From Symsagittifera roscoffensis (taxonomy: Eukaryota > Xenacoelomorpha > Acoela > Convolutidae), in assembly GCF_963678635.1 (NCBI RefSeq), contig NC_087065.1, positions 27,979,254 through 28,043,253 on the forward strand: a DNA stretch of 64,000 nt, read 5' to 3'. A program made the position numbers and the translations under genes. This document shows, one piece after another, positions 11,741-23,519 of this stretch (its first letter is position 1; every line of letters starts with the position of its first letter). The notes beneath the pieces were generated by a model. The model saw only the letters and a list, made by a program, of their open reading frames with translations, was not told where the DNA came from and did no database searches.

Positions 11741-12077
11741 TATTATTCGTCCCCGAAAGGACCCGAATAAGATGTCCTTGTAGATCGGTGTATGTGATTA
11801 CTTCTGCTCGTCTTGGTTCGAAGTTTATCCAGTTGGTGGATGTATCATCCGGATGGATTAGTTCCCATCCCGGGATAATATCACCTGCTTGCAGGTAATT
11901 GACGTAGGCGGTCATGTCTGTTTCCTGAAGATCCTGTTGCTGTGGTATGTTCTCCTGTATCGCATTTACTTCGCTGGATTTGCATAGTTTAGCGAAATGA
12001 TCCTTTTTTGTGCATTTATTGCAAATTTGGTCACGCGCCGGAACTGTGTCAAATGGTTTGCTGAAAATGCGTTGCAA
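11741..12077 (-). pseudogene. Nucleocapsid zinc knuckle region, copy 1
   Basis: This contains a single CCHC knuckle (CNKCTKKDHFAKLC, C-x2-C-x4-H-x4-C), the RNA-binding signature of gag nucleocapsid, near the start of the open frame 12077-11712. The frame continues through an acidic linker directly into the protease DTG motif, so gag and protease appear continuous here. It is identical or nearly so to 17,331-17,665. Confidence 0.8.
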
Positions 12078-12235
12078 TCTTTACTCTGTGCGGATCTGTC
12101 GGTGCTGTTCCTCGACGTAATTCCTCCTCTATTGCGTCCACCCCGAGGATGAGACTTGTAGCCACCCCTCCTTTGGACAACGTTTACCGGTTCTGATATT
12201 ATATTTGTAAATCCGGTGTGACTGTTTGAAGTACC

Positions 12236-12439
12236 CTACTTTCTGATGTGGACCTGATTCTCGAGGCCTTTTTCACGTCTTACCGCGTAATACAAAGCTT
12301 GTTCGGGCGATTTTGTTTCATGTAGTAGATCTTTTTGAACTTCGTCGTTTGACATGTTCGCTGTAAATAAATCTCTGATGATTTCTGGTTCGACTCCTCC
12401 ATCATTGCATGCATTACACTTGAAGATTCCTTTGACCAC
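12236..12439 (-). pseudogene. Gag capsid C-terminal fragment, copy 1
   Basis: RDLFTANMSNDEVQKDLLHE followed by TKSPEQALYYAVRREKG is characteristic of the C-terminal capsid region of Ty3/Gypsy gag. The N-terminal half of gag and the leader are absent: only about 70 bp separate this fragment from the LTR remnant at 12,513. That points to an internal deletion shared by both tandem copies. Confidence 0.7.
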
Positions 12440-12512
12440 GAAATCTGTGAGTCCACAATGAAGTTCTTCTAGGGATTCCGTTTTTCCCTGTTTGCGTGTG
12501 AAGGCTTATTGA

Positions 12513-12546
12513 AGGATGTTTTGCTATAATATCCGTACGGACAACA
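12513..12546 (-). mobile_element. Truncated 5' LTR edge, copy 1
   Basis: On the minus strand this reads TGTTGTCCGTACGG and then ATATTATAGCAAAACATCC, matching the first about 30 bases of the LTR at 6,157-6,495. The rest of the LTR, the primer-binding site and the leader are missing before gag. Confidence 0.55.
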
Positions 12547-13796
12547 GGATCATACCAAATTATCTTCCTTAGACGCAGTTCGTAAAATCAGCTGATGCCC
12601 TGTAGACTGATGACCATAACAGTGAGGACAAAATAATTATGCTGCGCAGAGAAGAAAAATACCTGCTTGAACCAAACAAAAACTCGCCGAAAAATGCAAG
12701 CCGAAACACCGAAACACCAAAATTCTCAAAAAAATTAGAAAAAATGACAACAAAAAATTTCTTAGGTCGCACTTTTTTGCGTTATCTAAATTTAAAATGT
12801 TAGATAGTCCAAAAGTGAATCGAGTGCTCTCAAACAAAAACTCAGAAAACATTATAGCAGACTTTTGAAGCAAAAGTTCAAAACGTTTCAAAACAAAACA
12901 AGAGAAACAACCAGAATGACCAGAAACAATCGGCCATATAACTATTGAATCATAAACACTTCTGTCTAACGACAGATTTCTCAAGCCCAGATAACAATCA
13001 ACCGACCAGCGACCTAATTATTGCACTGAACCAGAAAGAGAGAGGAAGATCTATCTAAAATTTAGGCATGATTATCATAAAATTAATTGAACTAATTTTA
13101 GGGGCGGAATTTGGGGAGCAGTAGGGCGGACGCTTCTTCTCAGGGAATCGACCACCTGCCGACCCAAAAGGTCCCCCGTTTGTACTTTTTTGAAACATCT
13201 ACTTTTGGTGACGGACCCTAAAAATTTTCCGAGGGCACCTTTGGCGCCGATATATACTAGTTTTGAGGTCGGAGCGCGCGCTCAAAAAACTCTACATAGA
13301 GGTAGGTATAATAGGTTCAACTAAACTCTACCTATAAATAGATAAACACATATCAAAGATCCACGTCAGCCCATTGACGGAACATCTAAAACACACATCT
13401 GACGAAACTTGCAAACAAAACTGATACTAAACTATAGTCCACCTCTTTGCCAAACTATAAACACATGACATTCCATAGGAAAGCTGAAATCACCCAATGA
13501 AACAGAAAAGATGCCGGTAAATCGGATGAAAAAATAGAATCGACAACAAAAACTCCGCATGTGGCGAGCAGAGTTATTAAACTCAATTATTGAAGAGAAC
13601 TGAACCTGCTATCCAAACAGAAAACTTAAGACTGTGAAATTTTTGTTTCAATAATTGTAAACACCAATTTATAGCTACAGTCCCGCATTGGAATTCCATG
13701 AATAAAAATTGATTATAAATGAGTTTCATTGTCATTGAGTACCAAAGTAAAAAAAATCTATTACAATCATTTAAAAAATGGATTATGATGTTAGCC
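12547..13796. other. Flank carried inside the tandem unit; repeat fragments, no gene
   Basis: AT-rich DNA outside the LTR edge. At about 13,085-13,290 it includes one arm-like copy of the large palindrome (GGCGCC...GGAGCGCGCGCTC region, also at 18,670-18,880). From 13,682 to 13,790 it holds half of the MITE-like palindrome, cut by the duplication junction. Open frames here have no recognisable motif. Confidence 0.6.
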
Positions 13797-14593
13797 CTTA
13801 GCCCCTGTGTCTTTGTAGACGAGATCCAGCTCATCTTCGCTGTTCTTCTCCCGGTCCCACATAGCTTCCTATGTGGGACTTTGTGCTGGCTTAGTGCTGG
13901 CTTTGTAAGTATTCTTTCATCTAAACCTGATAGCTTAGTATTTTCCCATGAGAGGTTTGAGAGTTTCGGATATGTGCTAATGTTTGTTAATGGTGTATTG
14001 GGCCGCAGTCCAAAGTGGGCTTCGAACAGGAGTACTTTTGTGATTGCATTTGGCGTTATGCGAAGTCTTTCAATTAGCTCGGCGACGTCAGACGCGAGTT
14101 TATATGATTTGTTGTTTTTGTCGTCTTTCAAGACTGCTAATCTTGATTTTAGAGTTCTTATTAGTCGTTCGACCATACCCATTGCCCTGTGGTCATCCAC
14201 TGGTGCGAATATTAACTTAATATGATTTGTTTTACAATATATTAAGAAATTTTTGGTCCGGAAATTTTGTTCTTGATCGCTTCTGATGTTACGGGGAACC
14301 CCATGATTTACGATGTGTTTTTGCATAAATCGAATGATTGTATCGGCTCTGTTGTTTGAAACAACCTTTGCGTAAGGGAAACGGGAGAAACGATCTACTC
14401 CAACTAAGATATATATTTCTTCATCATTTTCATCCGGTAAAGGACCCGCAAAATCCAACTCGATTTCTTCGTTAGGTTCAACTACTGCGTCGAGTGTCGT
14501 ATAGTGCTTTTTCCCTGAGATGATTATAAGATTCTTACCCTTATCGCGGCAGTTTTTACAATTCTGTGCTGTGGCCACAATATCACGATGCAA
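13583..14593 (-). pseudogene. Gypsy integrase core, copy 2, fused to repeat sequence
   Basis: The core has Asp in ELDFAGP, Asp in IRSDQEQNF and Glu in GMVERLIRTLK, all at expected spacing, and reads open for 336 codons. The last about 75 codons, after TKTQGL, come from the truncated palindromic repeat across the 13,797 duplication junction, replacing the normal integrase C-terminal domain. The core looks less damaged than copy 1, but the C-terminal domain and 3' LTR are absent, so it cannot be part of a functional element. Confidence 0.85.
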
Positions 14594-15001
14594 ATAGGGC
14601 TACTACACGTGTCTCGCTTCTTCGAGCATGCCGCCTTGTCCTGGGTGGGTGAGGTGTAACGCGTCCATTAGTGTCGGTCTTCATTGTTTCGGTATGACGA
14701 CCCTATCGTCATACAGCAAAATACTGTCTCGGACTGACAATCGGTGGCGCACGTTGTAGAAGTAGGGGCCATATCACTGTTTGACGCTGTCCCATTTTTG
14801 CTGCTTTATCATATTGATCAATGGCGATAGACTCCGGTCTCTTCGTGTAGCTGCTGCCAAAAATTCGATGTCCATCACTTTTCTCAGATTCTTCCGGAAC
14901 AAGGGCGTTTCCTCTTCTTCCACTGTGGTCGTCTGGCATTCTGTCGTGGTCCTTTCTTCTTGTAGTTTTTGGCAGATGGCGTTGACTTTCTCGTTTTCCA
15001 C
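14594..15001 (-). pseudogene. RNase H-integrase connector and H2C2 region, copy 2
   Basis: Equivalent of 9,006-9,413. The frame 15001-14774 stops early (KQQKWDSVKQ then stop), whereas copy 1 reads on, because of a base difference in a TGC/TGA codon near 14,775. The histidine-containing continuation is interrupted by stops as in copy 1. Confidence 0.6.
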
Positions 15002-15283
15002 CCTTGTAAAGGTGTAACTGTCTGCTGATGGAATGACTTGGTGTGTAACATCACTAATGGTAAGTTCAGGCGGTGGTGGTTTGTTTAAATAATCGTTGAA
15101 TGTGGCATAATTAAAGGGGGGCGAATTTTAAGTTGGGTTTGCGTGCACTGTGGCATTTTCTCGTGATTTTTTTAAATGGGGGCTAGGCCATGCCTTGTTG
15201 CAATTGTCAACTCATTTTTGTATTCCTATTTCTAGGATATTTACAGTTAGTCAGTTTAAGTTCTATAGTTGAATGCGGAATGA

Positions 15284-15805
15284 TTAATTTCGATTTGCTA
15301 GAGCGACTTGTTTGTGACAATTGACTTTCAACAGTGAATGCAGTTTGTGTGTGAACAGAAATTGAAGTTTCAACGTTTGTGTTCCGTTGAGCTTTTTGGT
15401 GCCTAGATATCCGGTTGGATTTTTGTTCAAGGATATGTTTTGATTACTGCTGTCTTGAAATTCTAAGCATTTGACAAAATCGTCGATTAGTGCGACGACA
15501 AATTGTTCATCCCAGTATGCCGGGGATTGTGGTTTACCGTCTGGATGTCGTGATATGTAATCAATTACTGCCCGATAGGTGGTGTATATCAAAATCAACG
15601 GGATGAGTCTATCGATCCATCTGGTTAACCTGCTTTGATAGGTATTATTACCTGTTTTATTTTGAAGGGCAGTAACTAATGCTTGATGATCCGTTATCCA
15701 AGTGAACCGTCTACCATAGAGGTAATACTTAAAGTGTTCGATGGCCCATACTGCGGCTAGAAGCTCCAGCTCGTTAATCGAGTATTTTTCTTCGTTAGAA
15801 TTCAA
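15284..15805 (-). pseudogene. RNase H domain, copy 2
   Basis: Open for 173 codons with ELELLAAVWAIEHFKYYLYG and ITDHQALVTAL, then continuing through VIDYISRHPDG. Relative to copy 1 a single base is missing near 15,599. This joins two frames but replaces the FDFDIHHLSG segment expected in Gypsy elements with an out-of-frame stretch. The longer open frame is therefore not evidence of function. Confidence 0.7.
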
Positions 15806-15997
15806 TAACCGCGATGCGTACGCAGAGGTTGCCCAACCATCTGGTGTTTTTTTTGAGTGCCGCGCCTATTCCATTGCGGCTGGCGTCACAAATAATACGG
15901 GCCTATACCATCGCGGCTGGCGTCACAAATAATACGTGTTTCTCTGTAGCTTACGAAGTGTCTATTTTCAGTAATATTTTTAACGGCGGCTATTATG

Positions 15998-16911
15998 TTA
16001 CGAAAGCTTTTTCATTTTGCTCCTTCCATACAAAAGTAAATTTGTTAGTTGTAGACAGTAGAGGTTGTAAGTTGGTATTACATGAGCCAGATTAGGGATA
16101 AACTTGTTCAAGTGATGGATAGATCCCATAAAACTTTTGAGTTGTTTAAAGGTTTTTGGGTGTTGCAGACTTACTATAGCATCTGTTTTGTTTTGCATAG
16201 GGGTTATGCCGTATTCGTTAATTATGAATCCCAGCCACTCTACTTCTTTGCATCCAAATTTACATTTGTCGACTGAGATCATGTTTTCGGCATCAAATTT
16301 GTCTACAAGTTTTGTTTGTTTATCTAAATGTTGTTCTTTGGTACCGCGTGAGATAATTAAAATATCATCTAAGAATGCAAACGTGTCCTTTTCGTTATTA
16401 AGGGTCAGATCAATGGCTTTCTGGAACTCCGCGTGCATATTGGTGACTCCGTGAAAGCCTGTTTGGAACTGGTAGGTTCCTGAAGCCCTGCCACCAATAA
16501 TGCTGAAGTTACACTGCGTGCGTGTTGTTTCATCAAGTGGCAGTTGGCTATACGCGTAGCGTAAGTCTAATGTAGAAAAAATGTGGGCCCCTGCTTATTT
16601 GTTCTTTCCTGTGCCAACTGAGTTTTTTTGTCTAACAAAACCTCAATGTTTGGTATTTGTTATTTGTTTCTATGGATCGATTGGTTTATTTGTTTCGAAT
16701 CCATTGCTAATTTTTTTGACTGATCTTTTTTCACCGTTATTACAATAGGGCTTATGAATTGTTGGTCACTGCATTTTTCCAGACGGACTATATGACCTTG
16801 GTCAATTAGGGATCGATTTTCACTCTCCACTTTTTCTTGAAAATGAATGGGAACACGTCCCCCTCGTTGCTGCAACGCCTTGAATTCTTTTAAGAATTGA
16901 GTATAAACCAT
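15998..16911 (-). pseudogene. Reverse transcriptase, copy 2
   Basis: The fingers region (16911-16660) and the palm-thumb region (16438-15998, 146 codons) are in separate frames. The catalytic box is intact (AFLDDILIISRG), followed by CKFGCKEVEWLGFIINEYG and the thumb KSFMGSIHHLNKFIPNLAH. It is closer to the ancestral sequence than copy 1, but frame breaks between the two regions (about 16,450-16,660) still prevent a complete product. Confidence 0.85.
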
Positions 16912-16917
16912 GTGGTT

Positions 16918-17330
16918 TTATGAGCGCCCTATTCGTGTACAGAGTCCAGGGTACGTGGTTCTGACCCACGTCGCAATTTTTGTGTCGGAACTGTCAATAT
17001 TGTTGACATGAAGTTTTGACTTACCAATTGGTTTTTTCTCCTGGTGCAGTTGTATTCCAATCTGGGGAAGATGATTGCGCCCCATGATGTTCACTCGTCT
17101 GTCATCCACCACTATGAACGAAGCTGTTTGGATCGTTCATCCTCCGGATTCTATAGGAGCGATCAATCTACCATGGGACGGGATTTTGTATCCATTGTAG
17201 CAGACCATTCGGTTGGCCTCGTCGTCATCTCCCAATTTGGTTTTCACTGCCGATTTGACTGTGGATGCCAGGAGGTTGGCTGTTTTTTTTTGTTCACGTT
17301 CAAAGACCTGTGTCGGCAATGAAAACGATA
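16918..17330 (-). pseudogene. Retropepsin, copy 2
   Basis: Same organisation as 11,330-11,740: DTG at the end of the nucleocapsid frame, body in 17319-17137, and IMGRNHLPQIGIQL in 17112-16918. The frame break in the body is shared with copy 1 and so predates the duplication. Confidence 0.7.
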
Positions 17331-17665
17331 TTATTCGTCCCCGAAAGGACCCGAATAAGATGTCCTTGTAGATCGGTGTATGTGATTACTTCTGCTCGTC
17401 TTGGTTCGAAGTTTATCCAGTTGGTGGATGTATCATCCGGATGGATTAGTTCCCATCCCGGGATAATATCACCTGCTTGCAGGTAATTGACGTAGGCGGT
17501 CATGTCTGTTTCCTGAAGATCCTGTTGCTGTGGTATGTTCTCCTGTATCGCATTTACTTCGCTGGATTTGCATAGTTTAGCGAAATGATCCTTTTTTGTG
17601 CATTTATTGCAAATTTGGTCACGCGCCGGAACTGTGTCAAATGGTTTGCTGAAAATGCGTTGCAA
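17331..17665 (-). pseudogene. Nucleocapsid zinc knuckle, copy 2
   Basis: CNKCTKKDHFAKLC (C-x2-C-x4-H-x4-C) plus the acidic linker leading into the protease. The protein reading is identical to copy 1 over 121 codons, which points to a recent duplication. Confidence 0.8.
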
Positions 17666-17823
17666 TCTTTACTCTGTGCGGATCTGTCGGTGCTGTTCCT
17701 CGACGTAATTCCTCCTCTATTGCGTCCACCCCGAGGATGAGACTTGTAGCCACCCCTCTTTTGGACAACGTTTACCGGTTCTGATATTATATTTGTAAAT
17801 CCGGTGTGACTGTTTGAAGTACC

Positions 17824-18027
17824 CTACTTTCTGATGTGGACCTGATTCTCGAGGCCTTTTTCACGTCTTACCGCGTAATACAAAGCTTGTTCGGGCGATT
17901 TTGTTTCATGTAGTAGATCTTTTTGAACTTCGTCGTTTGACATGTTCGCTGTAAATAAATCTCTGATGATTTCTGGTTCGACTCCTCCATCATTGCATGC
18001 ATTACACTTGAAGATTCCTTTGACCAC
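17824..18027 (-). pseudogene. Gag capsid C-terminal fragment, copy 2
   Basis: Protein-identical to the fragment at 12,236-12,439 (ANMSNDEVQKDLLHE, YYAVRREKGLENQ). The same deletion of the upstream gag half is present. Confidence 0.7.
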
Positions 18028-18100
18028 GAAATCTGTGAGTCCACAATGAAGTTCTTCTAGGGATTCCGTTTTTCCCTGTTTGCGTGTGAAGGCTTATTGA

Positions 18101-18134
18101 AGGATGTTTTGCTATAATATCCGTACGGACAACA
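18101..18134 (-). mobile_element. Truncated 5' LTR edge, copy 2
   Basis: Same sequence as 12,513-12,546, at the 5,588-bp offset. Confidence 0.55.
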
Positions 18135-19249
18135 GGATCATACCAAATTATCTTCTTTAGACGCAGTTCGTAAAATCAGTTGATGCCCTGTAGACTGATG
18201 ACCATAACAGTGAGGACGAACTAAAGATGCTGCGCAGAGAATAAAAATACCTGCTTGAACCAAGCAAAAACTCGCCGAAAAATGCAAGTCGAAACACCGA
18301 AACACCATAATTCTCAAAAAATTTAGAAAAAATGACAACAAAAAATTTCTTAGGTCGCACCTTTTGCGTTATCTAAATGTAAAATGTTAGATAGTGCAAA
18401 AGTAAATCGAGTGCTCTCAAACAAAAACTCAGAAAAATATTATAGCGGACTTTTTAAGCAAAAGTTCAAAACGTTTCAAAACAAAACAAGAGAAACAACC
18501 AGAATGACCCGAAACAATCGGACATATAACTATTGGATCATAAACACTTCTGTCTAACGACAGATTTCTCACGCCCAGATAACAATCAACCGACCAGCGA
18601 CCTAATCATTGCACTGAACCAGAAAGAGAGAGAAAGATCTATCTAAAATTTAGGCACGATTATCATAAAAATAATTGAACTAAATTTGGGGGCGGATTTT
18701 GGGGAGAAGTAGGGCGGACGCTTCTTCTCAGGGAATCGACCACCTGCCGACCCAAAGGGTCCCCCCTTTGTACTTTTTTGAAATATCTACTTTTGGTGAC
18801 GGACCCTAAAATTTTTCCGAGGGCACCTTTGGCGCCGATATATACTAGTTTTGAGGTCGGAGCGCGCGCTCAAAAAACTCTACATAGAGGTAGGTATATA
18901 TAGGTTCAACTAAACACATATCAAAGATCCACGTCAGCGCATTGATGGAACATCTAAAACACACATCTGACGAAGCTTGCAAACAAAACTGATATTAAAC
19001 TATAATCCACCTCTTTGCCAAACTATAAACACATGACATTCCAGAGGAAAGCTGAAAACACCCAATGAAACAGAAAAGATGCCGGGAAATTGGATGAAAA
19101 AATAGAATCGACAACAAAAAACTCCGCCATGTGGCGAGCAGAGTTATTAAACTCAATTATTGAAGAGAACTGAACCTGCTATCCATACAGAAAGTTTAAG
19201 ACTGCGAAATTTATTTCAATAATTGTAAACACCAATTTAGAGCTACAGT
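18135..19249. other. Flank inside tandem unit 2; no gene
   Basis: Copy of 12,547-13,681 with small indels (for example a shorter TAGGTATA segment near 18,895). It includes the arm-like palindrome fragment at about 18,670-18,880. Nothing coding is recognised. Confidence 0.6.
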
Positions 19250-19480
19250 CCCGCATTGGAGTTCCATGAATAAAAATTGATCATAATTGAGTTTCATTGT
19301 CATTGAGTACCAAAGTCAAAAAAAATCTATTATAATCATTTAAAAAATGGATTATAATATTACTATTTTTCGAGGCAACAAAATCCATTTTTCATCCATT
19401 ATAATCGATTTTTTTTCACTTTTGTTAACTTATGTTTCTGTCTACAAAAACTCACGCTCAATCAATTAAAATCTTGCCGA
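19250..19480. repeat. MITE-like palindromic element, complete copy
   Basis: Runs from CCCGCATTGGAGTTCCATGA through a TTGTCATTGAGTACC block, a centre with ACTATTTTTCGAGGCAACAA, and back out through TCCATTATAATCGATTTT. It matches 3,031-3,234 in reverse complement, and its first half matches 13,682-13,790. Confidence 0.7.
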
Positions 19481-19579
19481 CCTTTTTTTAGGTCGACCAA
19501 ATTGATTTTGTGAGCCCTCCGAAACCACTATAAAGACCTAAATTTGACCAATTTTTCTGCGCCGGGGGTAATTTTTTGA

Positions 19580-21734
19580 GAAAACAGGTCAAAAAAGGCG
19601 TTTTTAGAGACTTTTTGGAAAACGTTGAACAAAAAATTGAGATTTTCGGGCGCGCGCTCCGACCTCAAAACTAGTATATATATTGGCGCCAAAGGTGCCC
19701 TTGGAAATTTTTACGGTCCGTCACCAAAAGTAGATATTTCAAAATAGTACAAAAGGGGGACCCTTTGGGTCGGGAGGTGGTCGAATCCCTGAGATGAAGC
19801 GTCCGCCCCCCTGCTCTCCTAAATCCGCCTCTAAATTTAGTTCAATTAACTCTATGATAATTGTGCCTAAATATTGACCCATTAATAGCCACAGAGAATT
19901 ACTTAAGAGGCAATTTTTCCATTTTTTAACCAATAAAAAAACAGTAATAATAATCAGATGTCTTTTGTAATTGAATCTGCAAAAAATTCTGGCTAGTCTG
20001 AAATGTACCTGATAATGGTTTTACCCCGCATTTAAGAAAAGTGAAAACAAATAATGGGTTTTTGTGATCTAAAATATTGTAAATTTAATCGATTCCCATG
20101 TTACGCTCAGATAACAAAATTGGACAAAAATTGGATTAAAATCCATATTCGTCCGCAAAATTTTAACGCCTTATAATTCATTTAAAATTCATTATAAGCT
20201 GGCTCGGCAGTAAAAATGGTCCGGCTCGGCAGTGAAACTGGTAAATGGTTTTCACAAATGAAAAAGACTTTACAAAATTTTTCTAGAATGCATAGTCGAT
20301 CCTCACAGTAGTGTAGAATTCAAATCTAGTGATTTCAGAAGAACTTCTTTGTTCGTGAACACCATTTACCATACTAACTGCCACTCCGGACCATTGTAAT
20401 TGAAATAATTTTCCCCAGGAAGGAAGGCATCAGTAAAAAGCCCGAGTAAAATACATTGTAAGCTAGAGTCTGAACAGACCCTAGAGTCTGTCTGCACAGA
20501 CAATGACTCAACCTAGTTAATAAAACTAATGATTCTACTTTTAAAATCATGTTTATCATGATATCATATAACTTTTTGAGGTCACAATTTTGCATATTTC
20601 ATTTTCGAGAAAAAAATTGGTAAGAAAATTTCTTACCACCTTATAAGAACTAAAAACTATCAAGATTCTTGATAATTTTTATTATTTGTGAGCTGGTAAA
20701 ATTTTTTTAACCATTTTCTCATACAATTTTCCGAAAATAAAATCCTGAAATAGTGTGACCTCAAAAAAAATATGATAATAAACATGATAACAAACGTAGA
20801 ATCCTTAGTATTATTAACTAGGTTGAGTCATGGTCTGTGCAGACAGACTCCAGGGTCTGTTCAGACTCTAGCTTAAAATGGAATTTAACTCGGGCCTTTT
20901 ACTGATGCCTTCCTTCTCGGGAATTTTTATTTCAATTTCAATGGTACGGATTGGCAGTTAGTATGGTATATGATGTTCACGAACAAAGAAGATTTTCTAA
21001 ATCACTAAATTCTACACTGCTGTGAGGATCGACTATGCATTCTAGAAAAATTTTGTAAAGTCTTTTTCATTTGTGAAAACCATTTACCAGTTTCACTGCC
21101 GAGCCGGACCATTTTCGCTGCCGAGCCAGCTTATAATGGGTCTTAAATGAATTATAATGAGTTAAAATGTTGCTGGTAAAAATGGATTTAAGTCCATTTC
21201 CTGTCCAATTTTGTTGTCTGGGCGTAACATGAGAGTCGATTATATTTACAACATTTTAGATCACAAAAATCCATTATAATCGACATGTTTTCATTTATCT
21301 TAAGTGCGGGGTGAAACCACTATCAGATACATTTCAGACTAGCCAAAATTTTTGCAGATTTAATTACAAAAAAAAATCTGATTTTAGGTACTGTTGTTTT
21401 GATTGACTGAAAAATGGAGAAATTCCCCCTTGAGTAAAAATTTAGTCACAAATAACATAAAACTAATTGAAATAAATTTAGGGGCGGATTCAGTGGGGGT
21501 AGGGGCGCACGCTTCTTCTCAGGGATTCGACCCCCTGCCGACCCAAAGGTTCCCCCTTTGTCCTATTTTGAAATACCTATTTTTGGTGACGGACCCTATA
21601 AGTTTTCTAAAGGCGCCTTTGGCGCGAATATATACTATTTTTGAGGTAAAAGCGCACGCCCCCAAAAAACCGGATTTTTGGGTCAACGTATTCAAAAAGT
21701 GCCTAAAAGCGCCTTTTTTGACCTGTTTTTTTTT
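19580..21734. repeat. Large palindrome (about 2.15 kb foldback element)
   Basis: Two arms of about 1.05 kb are imperfect inverted copies meeting near 20,666 (CAAGATTCTTG). Matching blocks, from outside in, include AAAACAGGTCAAAAAAGGCG, the GGCGCCAAAGGTGCC region, GGGTCGG.AGG.GGTCGAAT, the GGCTAGTCTGAAATGTA block, TCGATTCCCATGTTACGC, GCCGAGCC.GACCATTTT and CTGTGCAGACAGACTC. No transposase is encoded. Arms of this family occur singly at 13,085, 18,670, 27,135 and 30,740 and as a second palindrome at 23,520. Confidence 0.85.
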
Positions 21735-23519
21735 CGAAATTTTAAGTTTTGCCTGCGTGTGAGAAAAACGCGTTCAAAAATTTTAATTTAGTTTGTTTAA
21801 ATGTTGGTTGGAAGCAGCTGCGTATTTGCTGGAAAAATACTTGTGAAGGGACTTGTAGGTCCAATGGTGCTCTCCCTGGCAGTAAAGTTCTTAGCTAGGT
21901 TTGTAAACCGTTTTATGCAAATAACCACAATGGAAATGCCCGAAAACCATTAATATATTATGATTATTATTTGAAACGTTTCGTTTGCTATAAAATTTGC
22001 GTTACTTAACCCCTCGTCTCATTTACTGAGTAAAGAATCATGTTCATATATTCCAAAAAAAATTGGCGTTTCACCAAAAGCAGCTTCCGATACGGTCATT
22101 TCTTCATGCAATTCGAATTTCCTTTATAGTTGACGGTAATTCCACTGCGAGTTGCTACCAAACAGCAACCAATGAATATCTCACTTTTTTGTTGCGTGAC
22201 GTCACACAAGTGTTGCTTACAGTTTTTGACGCTGCTTTGTCTTATAAAAATTTGAAGAAGTCTGTTTTCCGCCTACTTTTTAGACAAGTTTCTTTTTTGT
22301 AACTTTTTAACTAAAATTTAACTTTTATAGGCAAGCGGTTTCATCTGAGTAGTTTTAGTTTTACAATCCGACGTTGCTATCATGCAGCAAAAATCATTGA
22401 GATATTTAAGATTGTTTCTTCGATGCGGCTCAAATGGTGGAATAAATTCGTTTTAATGTTATCTCGTGTAAAGTTTCATTATCTCGGGATTTCGTTTGAA
22501 AAAAAAAATGATTTCAAAGTCGCTGTAAAAGCAATGTGCCCTAGGATCTTATGATGTACGTTTTCTACTATTTGAAGTTTTTCGTTAAATAGATGTAACC
22601 AAAGCATTATAAAAATTTAATTTTTGAAACATGGCTGGAGCACCTTGCCAAAAAATCTAATTCAATCAGAATAAAAAATCTCTAAATCATAATCATTAAT
22701 ACTAAAAAATAATCTCAAGTTATCAAAAAGGTATCAAACAATTTTTATAAGGTCTTTATTTTGATAAAAGTAGAAAGACAAAAAGACGAAGTGTAACACT
22801 AAACGCCCACCACGAGTGAAACTGCAATGGGAAAAAACTGAAAAAAACTCAATTACAAAACGTAATTGAAAAAACTATTTTTGCCTTGACTTGTTTTTTT
22901 TCCCTGCTATTTCGTTGTGGCTTGATGAACATGTTGTTCAACTATTAATTTTAGACTCAAAGTTTGATGGTTTTAGGAAATGAGAGTTTACGAAATGAAA
23001 CACTTCATCAAAAACAGACTTTTATACGAAGTATCTTATTCCTGATATCCCACCCCATTTTTTTGCTTTTCTCGACAAGATTTGAAGAATAGCTGGTTGT
23101 CCACAAATAACCAAGCTATTTGCAGGAAATTTAATGAAAAAAAACTGACGTTTTAAAGCTCAGCAAAAAAATGCAAACATTTGTTCTTAAAAATTAATAA
23201 GAAGTTTTCAGCAACATTTGAATATAGTTGTTTGTCCTGGAGCAACTAATTTAATTTTGACGAGTTTTCCTAAGAAATTTTGAAATTGAATGAACAATGT
23301 TGGTATGAATGTTGGTATCATACGCGAACCTATAATGTTTTGATCTTGAAGCTGCTTTATTTATAAATAACTGATCCAAATTTTCGAAACAATCAGTCAT
23401 ATTTTAAAATTTGAGAGAAACACATTGGTAACACTCAGGTGGACATATTTCAAAGCGTAACTCGACCAGGACTCTAAAATTCAAGTCTTTGAGGCAAATT
23501 AAGAAAAAAAGATGATCGG
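21735..23519. other. No gene recognised
   Basis: About 1.8 kb of AT-rich unique-looking sequence between two foldback elements. Open frames up to 79 codons have no motif or usable context. Confidence 0.5.

Larger units (their letters stand above)
8209..13796. repeat. Tandem segmental duplication, unit 1 (5,588 bp)
   Basis: Integrase, RNase H, RT, protease and gag of copy 1 recur at a constant offset of 5,588 bp. The join lies where CTTAGCCCCTGTGTC of unit 2 (13,797) corresponds to 8,209 in unit 1. The unit includes about 1.2 kb of non-element flank (12,547-13,796), so it arose by DNA duplication rather than retrotransposition. Confidence 0.9.
13797..19384. repeat. Tandem segmental duplication, unit 2
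   Basis: Second copy of the 8,209-13,796 segment, with scattered substitutions and small indels (offset 5,588 bp through pol, drifting to 5,568 bp in the flank). Unlike unit 1, its right end continues into the second half of the MITE-like palindrome. This shows that the ancestral sequence was here and that the duplication breakpoint fell inside that palindrome. Confidence 0.9.

Noticed and set aside
12637-12984. 115-codon minus-strand frame in the retroelement flank
   Set aside because: The hydrophobic low-complexity reading is not preserved in the second tandem copy at the same length, so it is chance.
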